A DNA stretch of 64,000 nucleotides from Diadema setosum. Its lineage: Eukaryota > Echinodermata > Echinoidea > Diadematoida > Diadematidae. The notes beneath the pieces are model-generated. The model did no database searches and was not told the DNA's origin. It saw nothing but the letters and a program-made list of their open reading frames with translations. The DNA lies in the NCBI RefSeq assembly GCF_964275005.1, contig NC_092694.1, positions 36,095,542 through 36,159,541 on the forward strand. Reading direction: 5' to 3'. A program made the translations under genes and the position numbers. Positions 20,545 to 33,499 of the stretch are shown in pieces; within the stretch, counting starts at the first letter, position 1, and each line of letters begins with the position of its first letter.

Positions 20545-23325
20545 ATGCTATAATCTGCATCTTCCTTCATCACTGTCACACAGCTTCATCAATCCTGTGT
20601 TTCAAATCAACTGAGTGACTGTAATTTTGAAGTGTGGACAGGCCCGTGAATCAATGCCCACGACAGCATTTATCATAATGCAATCAAAAGAAATCTATTG
20701 AAGATGGTAAACTATTGACATACATATGGGCCCTTCACACACACAAGAAAAACCCAAAACCAGTCAACATTACTTTATGTCTACAAGGAATTTTTCCTTT
20801 TTTTTTTTTATTACATCAAAAGATATTTCAATGTCCAAATCTTGAAAAATGAATAACAACATGGACAAATTAAAAAAAAAAATTAGTTTAAGTGTTCTTT
20901 AGAAAATGAAAACATAAAGATAGAATAAATCCACTTTATTAACAGTGAAGTAAAAAGTTCACGTATCATATATCATGAGTTGAGGAAGTGGAAATTGCTA
21001 TGTTTTTTGTTTGGTTGTCTCACATTTTAATATTGTTAACTTTTTTTGGGGTGCCAAACAAAGTTTTGCTCACTGGTTTATTCATGATAGGGGGCCTCAC
21101 ACTGCTTCGGTAACCGTCCTTCACCAAAATAAAACAAATGTGAGTCACAAAATTGAGCGGTGAGGTTTGAAGGGGGCAACGCTGCTCCCTCCGCCGAAAT
21201 GTCAAGTTGGCAGCCATCACTTCTCATCCCGATCCCCATCAAGCGACCTGACATGATGCGACAAGTGTCGGGTAATGCAGTCGTTGTTCTAGTACGTGAC
21301 CCAAAACCCCAAACACAATACCCATTTTGTTTTGTTTTGTTTTGGGCTCATTTTTTTATTTTTTACCTCTACCCCTTGATCTGGTTATGCTTTTTGCAAC
21401 ATGTCTGCGACTGGTTTGACGCACCCGCGCAATCTTCTCCGCAACCGCGGGATTGCACCATTTAGCCCGATTAGTTGCCTGAATTGCAGGGATGCTGGAC
21501 TGGGTTCTGTCGAAATGATATTTTGAGTGATTTTTCCAGATGGCCGATTGTCTGATCCAAGGTCTCTCGCCGATCCCCCCGACAGAATCTAATGTTTTTG
21601 GTTTAATCCTTAGTGACATTACTGGCACGTTTGTCCCCGTCATTTAGCTGGGGAGTTCTCGTGGCATCTGTGTTATTCATTATTTCTGGTTGTTGTTTTT
21701 GTTTTTTCCCCCCATTTTCTCCCTCTCGTACCATCTTCAACAGAGAAAGACCCTGGTAATAGTTTGCACCTTTCGTGTTTCTTTTGCCTTCCCATTGGAT
21801 GAACTCATGTTGCGTGCATGTTTCAAACTATGCTTTGCCTTTTTATTTGCATTCACATACACGCAAATGGATGCCTATGGAAGAAAAAAAAAGAGGGTGG
21901 GGTGGAAAGACCCAAAAAGGGCATGTCAGACTGAGCAGATACTTATGAAGACCGTGGGCTAGGCATTCACTCTAAACAGGGAGGTGATCTCACCTCCCTG
22001 CTCTAAACATGCTCGCTACATGAATAGGTTCCGCCCTCCTATACTCCCAGTGGGTTGGTGTGCCGGCCAATCAGAACAGTTTCTAAAGGCCACGGTCCAT
22101 CCCCTGCAATTTTCTTATTATCTAATCTGTAGGTTGAAACAACAACAACAAAAAAAAATGGCTACGCAGCCTAAAATAGTTTTATTTACATGTATGAACA
22201 TATCAGATATCTGTGTGAGAACCAGATTTTGTTGTTGTTGTTGATATCCATTTTAAAAAGAACAATAGCATTTGGGAAATAATCTTTTAAAACTCTTAAC
22301 TAGTGAGGATCATGTGAGAGCATTGCATGTGTCACAAGTTCTCGCACAAACATTTCTAATGAATGACTACAAATTAGAAATACAGACAAGAATGCTGAAA
22401 ATGGCAAAGTCTTTGATGGACTAGGAGAAAAGGGCAAAATGAAATTTATTTCAAGAATTCACCCTGAGAGGTACAAAAAAAAAAAAAAATAGCTGCATGA
22501 CATAAAGCATGTGATGTTTTATGCACATGAATACACCGTAGGGCAACCTTAATAAGAGAAACAAAAAAAATGAAGTAACAACAAAATTATACAGAACAAA
22601 AACAAACAAGTACACTTATTAGCCTTTGAATACAATGCCATTGATAGCCACCTGATAAAGTCATTATGACCACTTGCAATTGTGTCTGTATATCCTTTTC
22701 CTCATCTTCCCCGTGTTCGAAGACATAAATTCATATTTTCTTGTCAGATGGTATCACCTTAGCTGTGAAGGATGTGTCGGTGCACAGTGACCTTGGTAAA
22801 TTTTTGGCACGGTCGTAAAGAATACTAAGTGATTCTGTCAAGAAAACTTTGAAATTAGTTACAAAATACATGCATAGACAGATGGTACTACATGTATGAA
22901 CACAAAATAGGCCAGAACAACTGTTTGAGGGGCCATAGACCCTAACATAGAATTATCCTATGATGATGGATGAAAATTATCATCATCCGCTAAAAGTTGG
23001 TTTCCGTTGCTTGTTTGTTTTTGTTTTTTAGTGTTTGTTTGTGTAGTCTAAATTCATATTCCGTTCAAAGATGTAGTTGTTCCATGTCAAGTTTATTATA
23101 TCAAATCATATGTACTGCTTGATAAGTCATATACTGGATGACAATTGATATAAAAATCAAGACACAACTTGGGAAAACAGTCAAAGTTTAGTAACTCTTA
23201 TCACGTTTCCTGATTACAGGTACACGTAACATACCCATGATATTCCTGCTTGTGATATGTTTCTTTTTTTTCCTAGCCCCTGTGAAATTGTACATGTGTA
23301 CCATGATGTATCCCTTGCACAATGC
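20545..23325. other. No confirmed gene
   Basis: Mostly unique sequence. The candidate exon at 22748 is listed separately. Short runs of (TTTTG)n and poly(A) occur (21328-21345, 22475-22489). A CCAAT-containing, G+C-richer patch lies at 22030-22110. No RNA gene seen. Confidence 0.4.
22748..22818 (+). other. Candidate terminal exon of an unrecognised gene
   Basis: A good acceptor (TTCATATTTTCTTGTCAG, ending 22747) is followed by a frame that enters after two bases. It reads GITLAVKDVSVHSDLGKFLA then RS and stops at TAA 22816-22818. The peptide is compositionally ordinary and has no low-complexity bias. No donor-matched upstream exon was found and the family is not recognised, so chance remains likely. 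Confidence 0.13.
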
Positions 23326-23329
23326 TTAA

Positions 23330-24110
23330 GGGTAATTCCGTGAAGTTGGGGCACAAAGTGTTACATTTTAGCATAACTCAATACTATGCTATACATATAG
23401 GCTTTACATTTGTATTGAGACCATACATTTTCCTGGAAATTTTGTGCCATTCAGACTCAATTTTGATGAAGTTATTTTTTAAAAATGTAACGGTGTCCTG
23501 TAGCATCGTGATAGTTAAAATCTGGTCCTAAAAGACAAATTAATGCAATTAGCTTGACCAAAATTTGATATAATATGCATAATTACTAGATTAGTCAGAT
23601 AGCTAAATATCTTAACTCTGTTTTCCACAGTTTTACTTTTACAAGAAAATTACACAATGTGTCACTATGCTACACGGTGTCCACCAAATGTAACAAAAAA
23701 GGACACCGCGTAGCATCGTGATACATTTTGTAATTTTCTTTTAAAATTAAAACTGTGTACAGGAAATATGAGATATTTAGCTATCTGACTAATCTAGTAA
23801 ATATGCATATTACATCAAATTTTGGTCAAGCTAATTGCCATAATTTGTCTCTTAGGACCAAATGTTAAAATTTCACGATGCTACATGGACACGTCACGAT
23901 GCTACAGGACACCGTTACATATTGTTTAATAACTTCATCAAAATTGAGTCTGAATGGCACAAAATTTCCAGGAAAATGTGTGGCCTCAATGCAAATGTAA
24001 AGCTTACAAACGATAAATGTATAGCATAATTAATATTGAGTTATGCTGAAATGTATTTTTCAAATATCACGATGCTACATGGACACTGCCCCAACTTCAT
24101 GGAATTACCC
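23330..24110. mobile_element. 781-bp palindromic TTAA-flanked element
   Basis: TTAA at 23326-23329 and 24111-24114 bound a nearly complete palindrome. The left end GGGTAATTCCGTGAAGTTGG has its complement at the right end. The arms stay in register for about 360 bp up to a central spacer near 23690-23710. The words GCATCGTGA and GATGCTAC with GGACACCG recur several times in each arm. No coding capacity. This is best read as a foldback member of a piggyBac-type (TTAA) family, or two copies joined head to head. Confidence 0.85.
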
Positions 24111-24313
24111 TTAAACATTCCGCAGCAAACAGTGTTAAGAACTTGATACATGTATGTAACCTCAAGGAACTGTTTTTTCTTACTATGGTAATAAATTATT
24201 TAGAACTGTAGTGCATACAGCCTATTGAGATAAAGGAATATCATACTGGTTTAATTTTTTTTTTTTCATGGCCATTGAAGTCAATCAGTGACCTAATACA
24301 AAATTGCAATGTA

Positions 24314-24822
24314 CACTGCAAAAAGTCCGGTGTTACATATGAAACACCGAGTTGGTGTTAAATTTTCGGTGTTCATTTATGGTGTTAGATTAACACCTCC
24401 GGGTGTCATTTCAAAATATAGAATTGTTTTTTGAATAGTTTCTTAGTTGCTGCACTTCTTGTTGATTTTGAACTTCAACAAGACGATCAACAATTTTCCG
24501 ATAAAGTACTTGATTTTTGACAAAATGTGTTAACACATTTACATCACAGTAACACCAGTTGGTGTGGTCTCCTATTTAAGCTGGACGGGTGTTATACCAT
24601 TGACATTAACACCAGCAATATCAAATCAACACCATGCGGTGTCATTACTGAATTAACACCAGTGCAGTGTCAAAATATCATCAGATACAGTATCAAATTA
24701 ACACCACGAAGTGCCAAGTGAACACTTTTCAACACCATCACAATACATTTTCTACACCTGTGGGTGTGGTGCTCTATTAAAACTTGATCGGTGTTAAATC
24801 TAACACCGATGTTTTTACAGTG
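24314..24822. mobile_element. TA-flanked MITE with internal GTGTTA/TAACACC repeats
   Basis: This 509-bp element is flanked by TA at 24312-24313 and 24823-24824. The termini CACTGCAAAAA and TTTTTACAGTG are inverted, followed on both sides by CCGGTGTTA or its near-complement. The interior carries more than ten GGTGT or ACACC words in both orientations, for example TAACACCAGTTGGTGTGG. No open frame. TA duplications point to a Tc1/mariner-type mobiliser. Confidence 0.75.
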
Positions 24823-24824
24823 TA

Positions 24825-25392
24825 TACAGTCATCTAGTGGGGGACAGGATCTAGAGTATAAATTCTTGAACCAACTTTGCATCTGACAAATGATATGACA
24901 GAGCTCAGTAGAGGATACAGGACTATCGTCCACCTGTACGTAATATTATTTACTCAAGTTGACATTTGTGGGTCACTTTCGCAAACTGGGCCGCGAAGTG
25001 CGAGGAAGTTTCCCCAGAATTACGCACAAATAGCCAGTGCATCGCTACAGAGGATGCTGTGTGTATGCGTGTTGTCAGGTGGATTTATTTCAATCAGACG
25101 TGCTGGCTGTCTGTCCGTTGTCATGTGCGTTGAATTATGCCACCTGTCAAGTGTCTATCTAAATTACAAGATGAATTTTAAGCCTTAGAGGCAAGCTTAC
25201 CACAAAGTGATTGTCTCATCATGGCATACTATACACTGTAAATCCTAATCCCTTTATTAAACTTTAATGGTGTCCCTTTTTTTCTGCATACTGTACAATT
25301 GTTTGGCCTAATGCATAACATAGAACGCTACACTGGGACAAAATGATCACAGGCGCACAATCTTTGTAGGTCCTACATGCTTCGCTGAATGA
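24825..25392. other. No gene seen
   Basis: Unique sequence. The stretch at 24950-25170 is more complex and G+C-richer than its neighbours but has no recognisable coding or RNA signal. Confidence 0.45.
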
Positions 25393-25412
25393 CTCCAAAA
25401 TTTATAAATAAG

Positions 25413-25443
<31 letters not shown>

Positions 25444-25475
25444 TAATAACAATAATAATAATAATAATGATAATA

Positions 25476-25516
<41 letters not shown>

Positions 25517-25523
25517 AATAATG

Positions 25524-25612
<89 letters not shown>
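25393..25612. repeat. Compound trinucleotide microsatellite (TAA)n/(TGA)n
   Basis: A short (TAAA)n lead-in is followed by (TAA)n, a central block of (GAT)n at about 25478-25515, and (TAA)n again to 25610. The poly-Tyr/His minus-strand frame is its translation. Confidence 0.95.
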
Positions 25613-25613
<1 letters not shown>

Positions 25614-28600
25614 TGATGGCTTCACACTGCCCAAAGATTATGAACAGACCTGCAAATGTTTAAGACAATACATTGTTCAGGTTATACAGTATTTGTGGGT
25701 GGAATGAGAATGACTCTGAAAGCTCTGCCGCCATTGCTGCCAAAGGAAAAAAAAAAATTCATGAGCAAGGAAAACAAGCTATAACAACAACTAAAATCAG
25801 GTCTTCATCCCAATTTAAGGGCAATTAGTGTCTGCAATGATCGCCGGAAACGGGCACAAGCTGCGGATTCAAAATGCACTTGACGCTGCACTCAAGCAGC
25901 GAGGCAAATCATGCCCCGCGACACTTACGCAGCGAGGGCGAGTGTCTCTCGCTGTAATCAGTACTCCCCTCCGCGGAAGCACGTCGTGCGCATTGCTGCA
26001 CAAGTTTTTGTATCAACCATCAACCTCTTCTCCATGACATCATCCGATACGTCCCAGTTCCATCCTCCCCACCACTGCCAACCTCATCTCCACGCTGTAA
26101 TGCAATCCCAACGCCTTTCGAGAGCCCTTGACTGAGCTGCCAGCACCGCGAGTCGCCTGTAATTGTGTCTAGAGAGCAGCAATTACCCACAATCCACCAA
26201 GTGGCATCAGCCTGGCGTTATGGAATAATTTACTGAAATGGGGCTGATATGGCAGCATCGTGTGTGGGCTCCGCTGCTAAAATAAAACCATGATATAAGG
26301 CAGCCTGTCATGCACAGATTTACAGTGCGTATACAGCATGAACAAACCTCGCTAAAGTCCATTACATATTTAGGAATTTCACTATTGAAAACATCATACA
26401 TGTAGGGTGGGACAGAACTGTAAAAATAACAATTACAGCTGCTTTTTTTTTTTTCTGCATTCCTATTGTCAATCTTACCTCTGGCGCTGAAACTATAGCT
26501 GACACGTGATGTAAGTATTCCATACTCCATTCCATTCTAGCACCTAATTACTCTCTCTCTCTCTCACACACACACATACAACACACCACAAAAGAAGCTG
26601 ATTCACCATTAACATTACGACTTCAAACCACTCTAAATCATTATCACGAATGTACTTGGCAGAAACATCAATGGCATCAATTCAGCTAAGTACTGTACAA
26701 ATGTATCTCCAATCCTTCTCATTAACATAAACCATCATGACTATTTCATTCCATGTTCTTATCCTACCAGCACTCTCGGCATCAAATGCTCATCTCCATT
26801 ATCCTCCCCCATCAAGGCGTGGGGTGATTTCACTACATGAATAACTGTCATATGCTCATCAAATTGGCAACACTTAACTTTATTGCATATACGTGTCTAT
26901 GACTACGAGTGGAGAAAGATTTTTTTTTTTTTTTTTTTAGTTAAAACTGACTAAATTCATGTCTCATAAAATCTGATTTTCCTAGATGTAAATTTTCAAC
27001 AAAAACTTTGACTTTAATCTCCTAAAAAGTGCTGCCAGTTTAGGAATTAGTTCTATGTAGAAATGTTTAGGTCTTTGATATTTCTGCAACTTCTTTTCCA
27101 CCACAACATTATCCCAGCAATTACAATGTACCAAAAAAAAAAAGAAAAAAAAGAAAGAAAAAAGAGGCAGCAATATTTTCTCGCCAATACAAAATGTAGT
27201 CATGTAGGAAAATGTCACAGTATATCATACTTTTATGAGCATAATATTTTTGCAAATAGAGACCTGTTTAAAGATAATTTCACAAGGGGGTTCAGAAGAA
27301 ACTGCAAACCACTTTAATGGAATGGGAAAGAAATATTTGTACTGCACAATGGGGTTGGTAGGCTTTAAAGTACATGTGTAGCATCTGTGACAAGTGAATG
27401 TACTGTATGTATTGGTTATAGTCTATTTTCAATCATCAAAACAAATCAAACAAATCTTTCTACTAGCAATGGTTCTTTGCAGCTATACTTAAAGCTACAG
27501 TGCAGCCTGGCATCAGTAAAAAGTAAATTACAAGACATACATGTACGTTTGAAGGTCCCACTACAGTCATGAGCTTTGTGATACTTTTTTTCTAATACTG
27601 ACATCGCAGGTTGTACAAATTGTACCTTGACTGTAGGGCACTGAATGGTACATCACTACGAGTACTTTCATTCATTATAGTAAAGTACCCATTAGGGCAA
27701 GCAGGGCCATAGTAAAGAAGGGAACAAAAGCCATGTTAAATCAGAAAATACATAGTTAACCCATGCTTAATTCAAAAGAGAACATCAAACAGCACTAACA
27801 TCATTATTAAAAGCAGCAGACAGAATGAGTACAACTGGTCTTAAGCTGTCAATTATTCAACTTAAATGTGAAGTAAAAGTAAATTCAATACCTTACGGAA
27901 GGACGATTAAATTGTATACTTTCTGCTACTGTCATTATAAAACACTTGAACAAATGTTTGTAAGCATTTAAAAAAAAAATAAAAAATCCAGCTAAAAAAA
28001 CAGGCAGACAGAAAAACAAACAAACAAATCAGCAAATCATCAACAAGGATCTCACTGTAAGCCCAACTTTCACAGACATGTTCAAACTGTAGCAAGCACT
28101 TATAAAGAAGGCTGAATATCGGATTGTTTGTTGTTAAACGATGTCTCGTGTGAATGCTGCACAATGGGGCTGATAGGCTTTAATAGGGATTGCTTACGGA
28201 GCCATAACCACACCAGTGCATATGCAGGGGGACATTCCTTTCAAACAGGTTTCAATGAACATTTCACACGCTTTTGTCTGGCCTAGGGTGATCACCTTTT
28301 CTTGACCCTTCATTACTGCGCCCATCATTGCCCATGATAATATATTGCGCCGTCTGCATGGTCGGGCCTAATGGTAGCCAATGCAATACGGCATTAACAC
28401 TTTGTATAAAACTGCATCACTCACAGAATCTGACTGACTGTATTAAAGTGTATTAGTGCCTAGATTGCCTGTGCCTTGTAATGGAATGCATCTGTGGATT
28501 ACAGTCCATAAGCATTTGTCCATTTTGTTTAAATTTCCCATCCACTGCTTTCACAAAAAAAGAAAAAAAAAACATGATGATACTTTGGTATGCATTGTCA

Positions 28601-29022
28601 GTGGTGTCACAATATCAGGTTACGGTTGCACAAATTGCATCTAGGGATCAGCAAACATGTATGCATTGAAACCATTCATGTATTACTTCCTATTAAAAGC
28701 CATTTCTCTGTTAATCATACAACGTACTACATATTGAAACTAAAATGTTGTATTCCTGTGCTTGCACACCGCAGCAAGTTTATTTCTTTTTGGCACATTG
28801 TACACAAACACATGTGCTGTATAATCCAGGGCACTAAATACAGTGTATACGAATAAACGTAAAGATAACTCTGCTGAATCAGATAGGATCCACAAGCTGG
28901 ACTCAGTGCATGATAAAATCAAACTGCTGAAACAGGGAATATGTCTTCGACATTTACTTTTTTACACACAGGTTTGAGTACACAATAATATGAATGGTAT
29001 TCTATACCATCATCATCAGACA
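25613..29022. other. No confirmed gene; several complex unique blocks
   Basis: I found no splice-bounded exon. Blocks at about 25830-26340 and 28150-28450 are less repetitive and richer in mixed words than the surroundings and could be regulatory DNA. Simple sequence includes (CT)n/(CA)n at 26551-26576, poly(T) at about 26921-26938 and poly(A)-rich DNA at 27133-27165. A similar 27-28 bp segment occurs at 27342 and 28157. Confidence 0.4.
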
Positions 29023-30100
29023 TGGTGATACGGTGGTGAAGATTGTGATGGTGATGGTGAAGGTGACGGTGATGGTGATGGTGGTGATGGTGATGATGGT
29101 AATGGAGGTGGTGGTGGTGATGGTGATGGTGATGGTGGTGGTGATGGTGGTGGTGATGGTGGTGGTGATGGTGGTGATGGTGGTGGTGATGGTGGTGATG
29201 GTGGTGGTGATGGTGGTGGTGATGGTGATGATGGTAATGGTGATGATGGTGATGGTGACGGTGATTGGTGATGGCGATGGTGATTGTGATGGTGATGATG
29301 ATGGTAATGGTGGTGGTGGTGGTAGTGGTGATGGTGATGGTGATGGTGATGGCGATGGTGATGGCGATGGTGATGGCGATGGTGATGGTGATGATGATGA
29401 TGGCGGTGATGGTGTGGTGATGGTAATGGTGGTGGTAGTGATGGCATTGGTGATGGTGATAGTGATGGTGATGGTGATGGTGATAGTGATAGTGCTGGTG
29501 ATAGCATTTGGTGATGATGGTGATGGTGGTGGTGGTGGCGGTGATGGTGACGGTGGTGGTGATGGTGATGGTGATAGTGATGGTGATGGTGACTGTGATG
29601 TTGATGGTGATGGTGATGGTGATGGTGATGGTGATGGTGATGGTGATGATGATGATGGTGGTTATGGTGATGGTGAAGATGATGGTAATGGTGGTGGTGG
29701 TGGTGGTGGTGGTGATGGTGACGGTGATGATTATGACAATGGCAATGGCAATGGGGATGGTGGTGGTGATGGTGTGGTGATGGTGGTGGTGATGGTGTGG
29801 TGATGGTGTGGTGATGGTGATGGTAGTGGTGATGTTGATGGTGATGGTGATGGTGATGATGATCGTAATGGTGACGATAGTGATGGTGAAGATGATGGTA
29901 ATGGTGGTGGTGGTGATGATGATGGTGATGGTGATGGTGATGGTGATGGTGATGGTGATAGTGGTAAGTGATGCTGATAGTGCTGGTGAAGGTGACAGTG
30001 GTGGTGCTGGTGAAGGTGACAGTGGTGGTGGTGGTGGTGGTGATGGTGACGGTGGTGGTGATAATGATGTGATGGTGATGATGATAAATCATTATCATTA
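29023..30100. repeat. GATGGT-type minisatellite, about 1.08 kb
   Basis: Uninterrupted purine/T repeats of GGTGAT, GATGGT and GGTGGT, with sporadic substitutions (GGTGAC, GGTAAT, GGCGAT), occupy the interval. Because the unit is a multiple of three, long frames stay open on both strands (Met/Val/Gly/Asp-rich on +, His/Pro/Ser-rich on -). These are artefacts. The + strand is strongly G-rich and C-poor. Confidence 0.95.
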
Positions 30101-31576
30101 TCATCATCAGGAAATTCTCAGCAAGCACGTGACCGACAATAATAAACCCACTGACCAGGTGTGCCACTGCTCATATAAATACTTCTACGCGGAAGAGGGA
30201 ACAGGAAAATATGATTTCTCTTTTTTTCTTAATCTTTAAAGAGGAATTCTTTATACACATTCCTTGAAATACTTTGTTGGGCTGGCGCTACCTTATTATC
30301 ATCTTCTACAGTGTACTGTATTTGTAATAAAAGTTGCAACATGCAACAAAAGAGCATCAGTTTCGTAAAAATCAAAATTCAGGGAATACCCTAGCTTTAT
30401 TCTGAGTAAAATCTATGAAAAAAAAAAAATCCCTTATCAATGTTAAACAAACCTGCTATTATGTGCCAACAAGCACTGAGATACAGGTCCAAGTTTACAG
30501 CCTGACTCTCATGTAGATGTATCTTTTGCTCTTTAAAAAAGAGGAAATGGAGTTATAGCATTTCTACTTTTAACATCATTGTCTTGGGGTTTCCATGACG
30601 ATACACACGTGTGTACAACTTAGTCAGCTTGGCAGCAAAAATCCTTTTATCATCATAGATGTTGCAACACAATACAAATCTTTTGTGACAGAGTCAACAG
30701 TGTTACAATGCTCAAGACACATGCCAAGACAAAAATGAGCCAGGGTCCCCTCCATTTTCGATCTACTGTGCAGACGGTTGTCCACAAACACCCAAGAGGT
30801 CAGTCGAGGTCGACTGTCCAGCGCGTCAGCGAGCCGCGATCCGACTTCATGATTGATCCGGCTCGCGGGCTCTTGCTTTCTTCTCCCACGACACTCACGT
30901 CTATTTGAATAAGCAATTTACGTAGCCTACAATATACCTTGCACTGCACTCCAGATGTTCATAAAAGAATCAATACATTCATATTTCCGTGTCGATGCCG
31001 GCTATCGATTTAAGATTTGTTTTCTTTTCGCAATGCAGCCAAGAATATTAAGCAAGCAGGGAGGCGCAAGCTGAAGTGGACAATGCATGGTGATCGGTTC
31101 AAAATCTCATCAAAGACAACCAGTTTTGTATGCTCATCATACATTCTTTTATTGACTAGTAAGGATATCAAACTACCATAGCACTGTTTTCCTTAAACTC
31201 TTGAGAGGTAATTTCTGACACTATCATCACACATCTGTAAATCACTTTTATAAGCATCCCTCACGAGAACACGTTCTTTAAAACATGAAATAATCATGGC
31301 CGCATTAATCCTTGTCAAAACTGATGGCTCCTGAATTACACCCATCAAGGTATACCCCACCCCCATCCCCCCACCCCCATCCCCCCACCCCAAAGCTGGA
31401 AACAACATCTTGGCTCTCAGGAGGTTTCCATGGCAACACAAGAGGGCATCCAGTGAAAGCACTTTCACCACCACCATCAGTTTGCCTAAACCTTCACATT
31501 CTTGTAGCGTCATACTGCTACTTTGGTTCATAAAATTTATACAACAGAAACAGGCGTGACTTGCTTTCTGATCACG
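30101..31576. other. No gene seen
   Basis: Unique sequence apart from the tail of the minisatellite. The block at 30750-30900 is G+C-richer but has no recognisable domain in any frame. Short direct repeats of CCCCCACCCCCATC lie at 31357-31390. Confidence 0.45.
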
Positions 31577-31762
31577 CAGGGTTCGAAATTGGCAATGGTC
31601 CGCTGGCCATTGGCCACCCAAAATCACGTCGGACTAGCTAAAAATCATAAAATTCTGAAGTTACTAGTCCGTCTGGCTAGCCAAAATATTGCTTCAGTGT
31701 CAAAATTGATTCTAAGTAGTCCGTCTGGCTAGTTAAAAAAAAAGTTAAGTGCAACCCCTGCT
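31577..31762. mobile_element. Short element with CAGGGTTCGAAATT / CCCCTG ends, hAT-like
   Basis: The left end GCAGGGTTCGAAATTGGC and the right end GTGCAACCCCTGC form a short imperfect inverted repeat. The phrase GTCCGTCTGGCTAG occurs twice inside, at about 31667 and 31719. CAGGG/CCCTG termini are common in hAT-type non-autonomous elements. The 8-bp duplication expected of hAT could not be confirmed. Confidence 0.4.
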
Positions 31763-31800
31763 ATGTTAAGAGAATCCTAACCATGCTAATACTGAATTAA

Positions 31801-32149
31801 AGGTCCAGTTTACCTTTGGGAGCAGTGATTTCAAAAATTTTCAAGATATCACATTTGATGCATATGTGTAGGTCTGTTGTATCATAAAACATCCTACCAT
31901 ATGAAATATTTGCAATAAAACCTAAAATATAAGGAGATATCAGGGTTTTTCTCAGTAAACCGTAACTGTATACGGTTTAGTCTGGAAACATTTTTATTAT
32001 AACTATTGTTCACATTTTGTGTATTTAACAACACTTAACATCGATTATACGGATTCAAATTTTGACAGTGGTTGTTTCTATCCCTAACTCACATTTTAGA
32101 ACTATGTTAAAGCACTAATGCTTTCATCTGCAAATGGTAAATTATGCCT
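31801..32149. mobile_element. TTAA-flanked MITE, AGGCATAATTTACC family
   Basis: This 349-bp element lies between TTAA 31797-31800 and TTAA 32150-32153. The left end AGGTCCAGTTTACCTTTGG and the right end (complement AGGCATAATTTACCATTTG) are imperfect inverted repeats. There is no coding frame. TTAA flanks imply piggyBac-type mobilisation. A 24-bp orphan end of the same type is at 19022. Confidence 0.7.
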
Positions 32150-32153
32150 TTAA

Positions 32154-33499
32154 GCTTAGATCTTTCCATGAGTAATTTTTTGCACTCTCCCGTGTAACAT
32201 GAACTTTGCATGCTTTGAATTTCGCAGCCATTCATGACAAGTGAGCGAGCATATCAAAAAGCTCCCCTCTGCCACAACAGTTTACAATGTATGAGGACTT
32301 TGGCAGCATACTGACTGTACGCACTACAGTATTGAAAATGAATGTACAGCTGTAATTGGTTCTAATTTCAACAGCAATTTCACTACACTGTATATCACTA
32401 GCAAACAAGAAGAAAACCACACAAAAAAATAATAACAATAATAAAAATACCAGTACTGCCCCTGTAATACCTGCCTTGAAATCAATGGTTGTATATAAAA
32501 GCAAGAAAAAATGCATGCTCATTTTATATTCCAGTACTACAGCTGTAGTTTCATGTCGCATACAAATTTCATCTTACAGAACTTTATACATTTCATGGAA
32601 ACATCCAATTTACGAAAGGTATCCATAATAGAGTTAATTCTACTACTAGTTCTTGCATCTCCATAATTTATTTCACAGGGCAATTTTAGATAGTTGATTG
32701 TACTTGACACTATAACAGATTCCTGATCATATTGTCAATCTTGCATACTTCTCCTGTAATCAAACATGAGAGATAAAGCACCCCCTCTATAAATCTTGCA
32801 TCACATCTACAGGAAGTAGAAATAACAGAATTATTTTGTTCATACACAAACTGTACATGTCCCCATTTCTTAAATGCAAACCCACACCCACGAATCAAAC
32901 ACATTTAGTGTGTATGGCGATACCTTTCAAATCTTACATTGATATGTACAATTGTACGCAGGGAAATATACAAACATGCACACGGGAGTGTAAAGACGAT
33001 TTTACAGGTGTGAGGATTTTGCCCATTAACAACTTGAATGATTTGTGCGTGTTTGAGACACAGGAAGTTTTTTCTCACTTTTTTCCTTCCTTTATTTTGA
33101 TCCTACACCCGTACTTGAAAGCAGATGAAGAAAATATTTGGTTTCTCCGCTCCCACAGGGATATTGTTCTGAAGCTATTGCATTGTAGGAATGGAGAGGA
33201 AAAAAAAAGAAACACCACAAACCCTGGCTACTATTTCGTCAGTTTTTGTGTAAACCACAAGCCCTTTTCCTCTTCGTGATCCCTGCTATTCAAGCGGATC
33301 ACACAGCGCAGAACAGAAGAGGGGGCAAGCGGCGTGCTGTGGGCATGCTGACAGGCCGGCCGGTCATTGACATGTTTGGGAGCCAGAGAGCTCCGTTTAA
33401 TGGCAGGCAATATTTTCATGGTCCTTTTTTGTGCACACTTGAAATGCTCTGTGCTTTTTAAGAATTGCGCAAAACTCCTTCCAAGGTTCATTTGTAAGT
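32154..33499. other. No gene seen
   Basis: Unique AT-rich sequence. The 147-codon + frame at 32836 has no recognisable domain. The block at 33280-33480 has mixed composition with no splice-bounded frame. Confidence 0.4.

Noticed and set aside
25347..25634. Tyr/His-rich minus-strand frame
   Set aside because: Translation of a TAA/TGA microsatellite.
29016..30167. Very long open frames (His/Pro/Ser-rich on -, Met/Val/Gly/Asp-rich on +)
   Set aside because: They are translations of a GATGGT minisatellite, open on both strands at once, with no domain.
32836..33279. 147-codon + frame
   Set aside because: No recognisable domain, no splice or promoter support, AT-rich chance frame.
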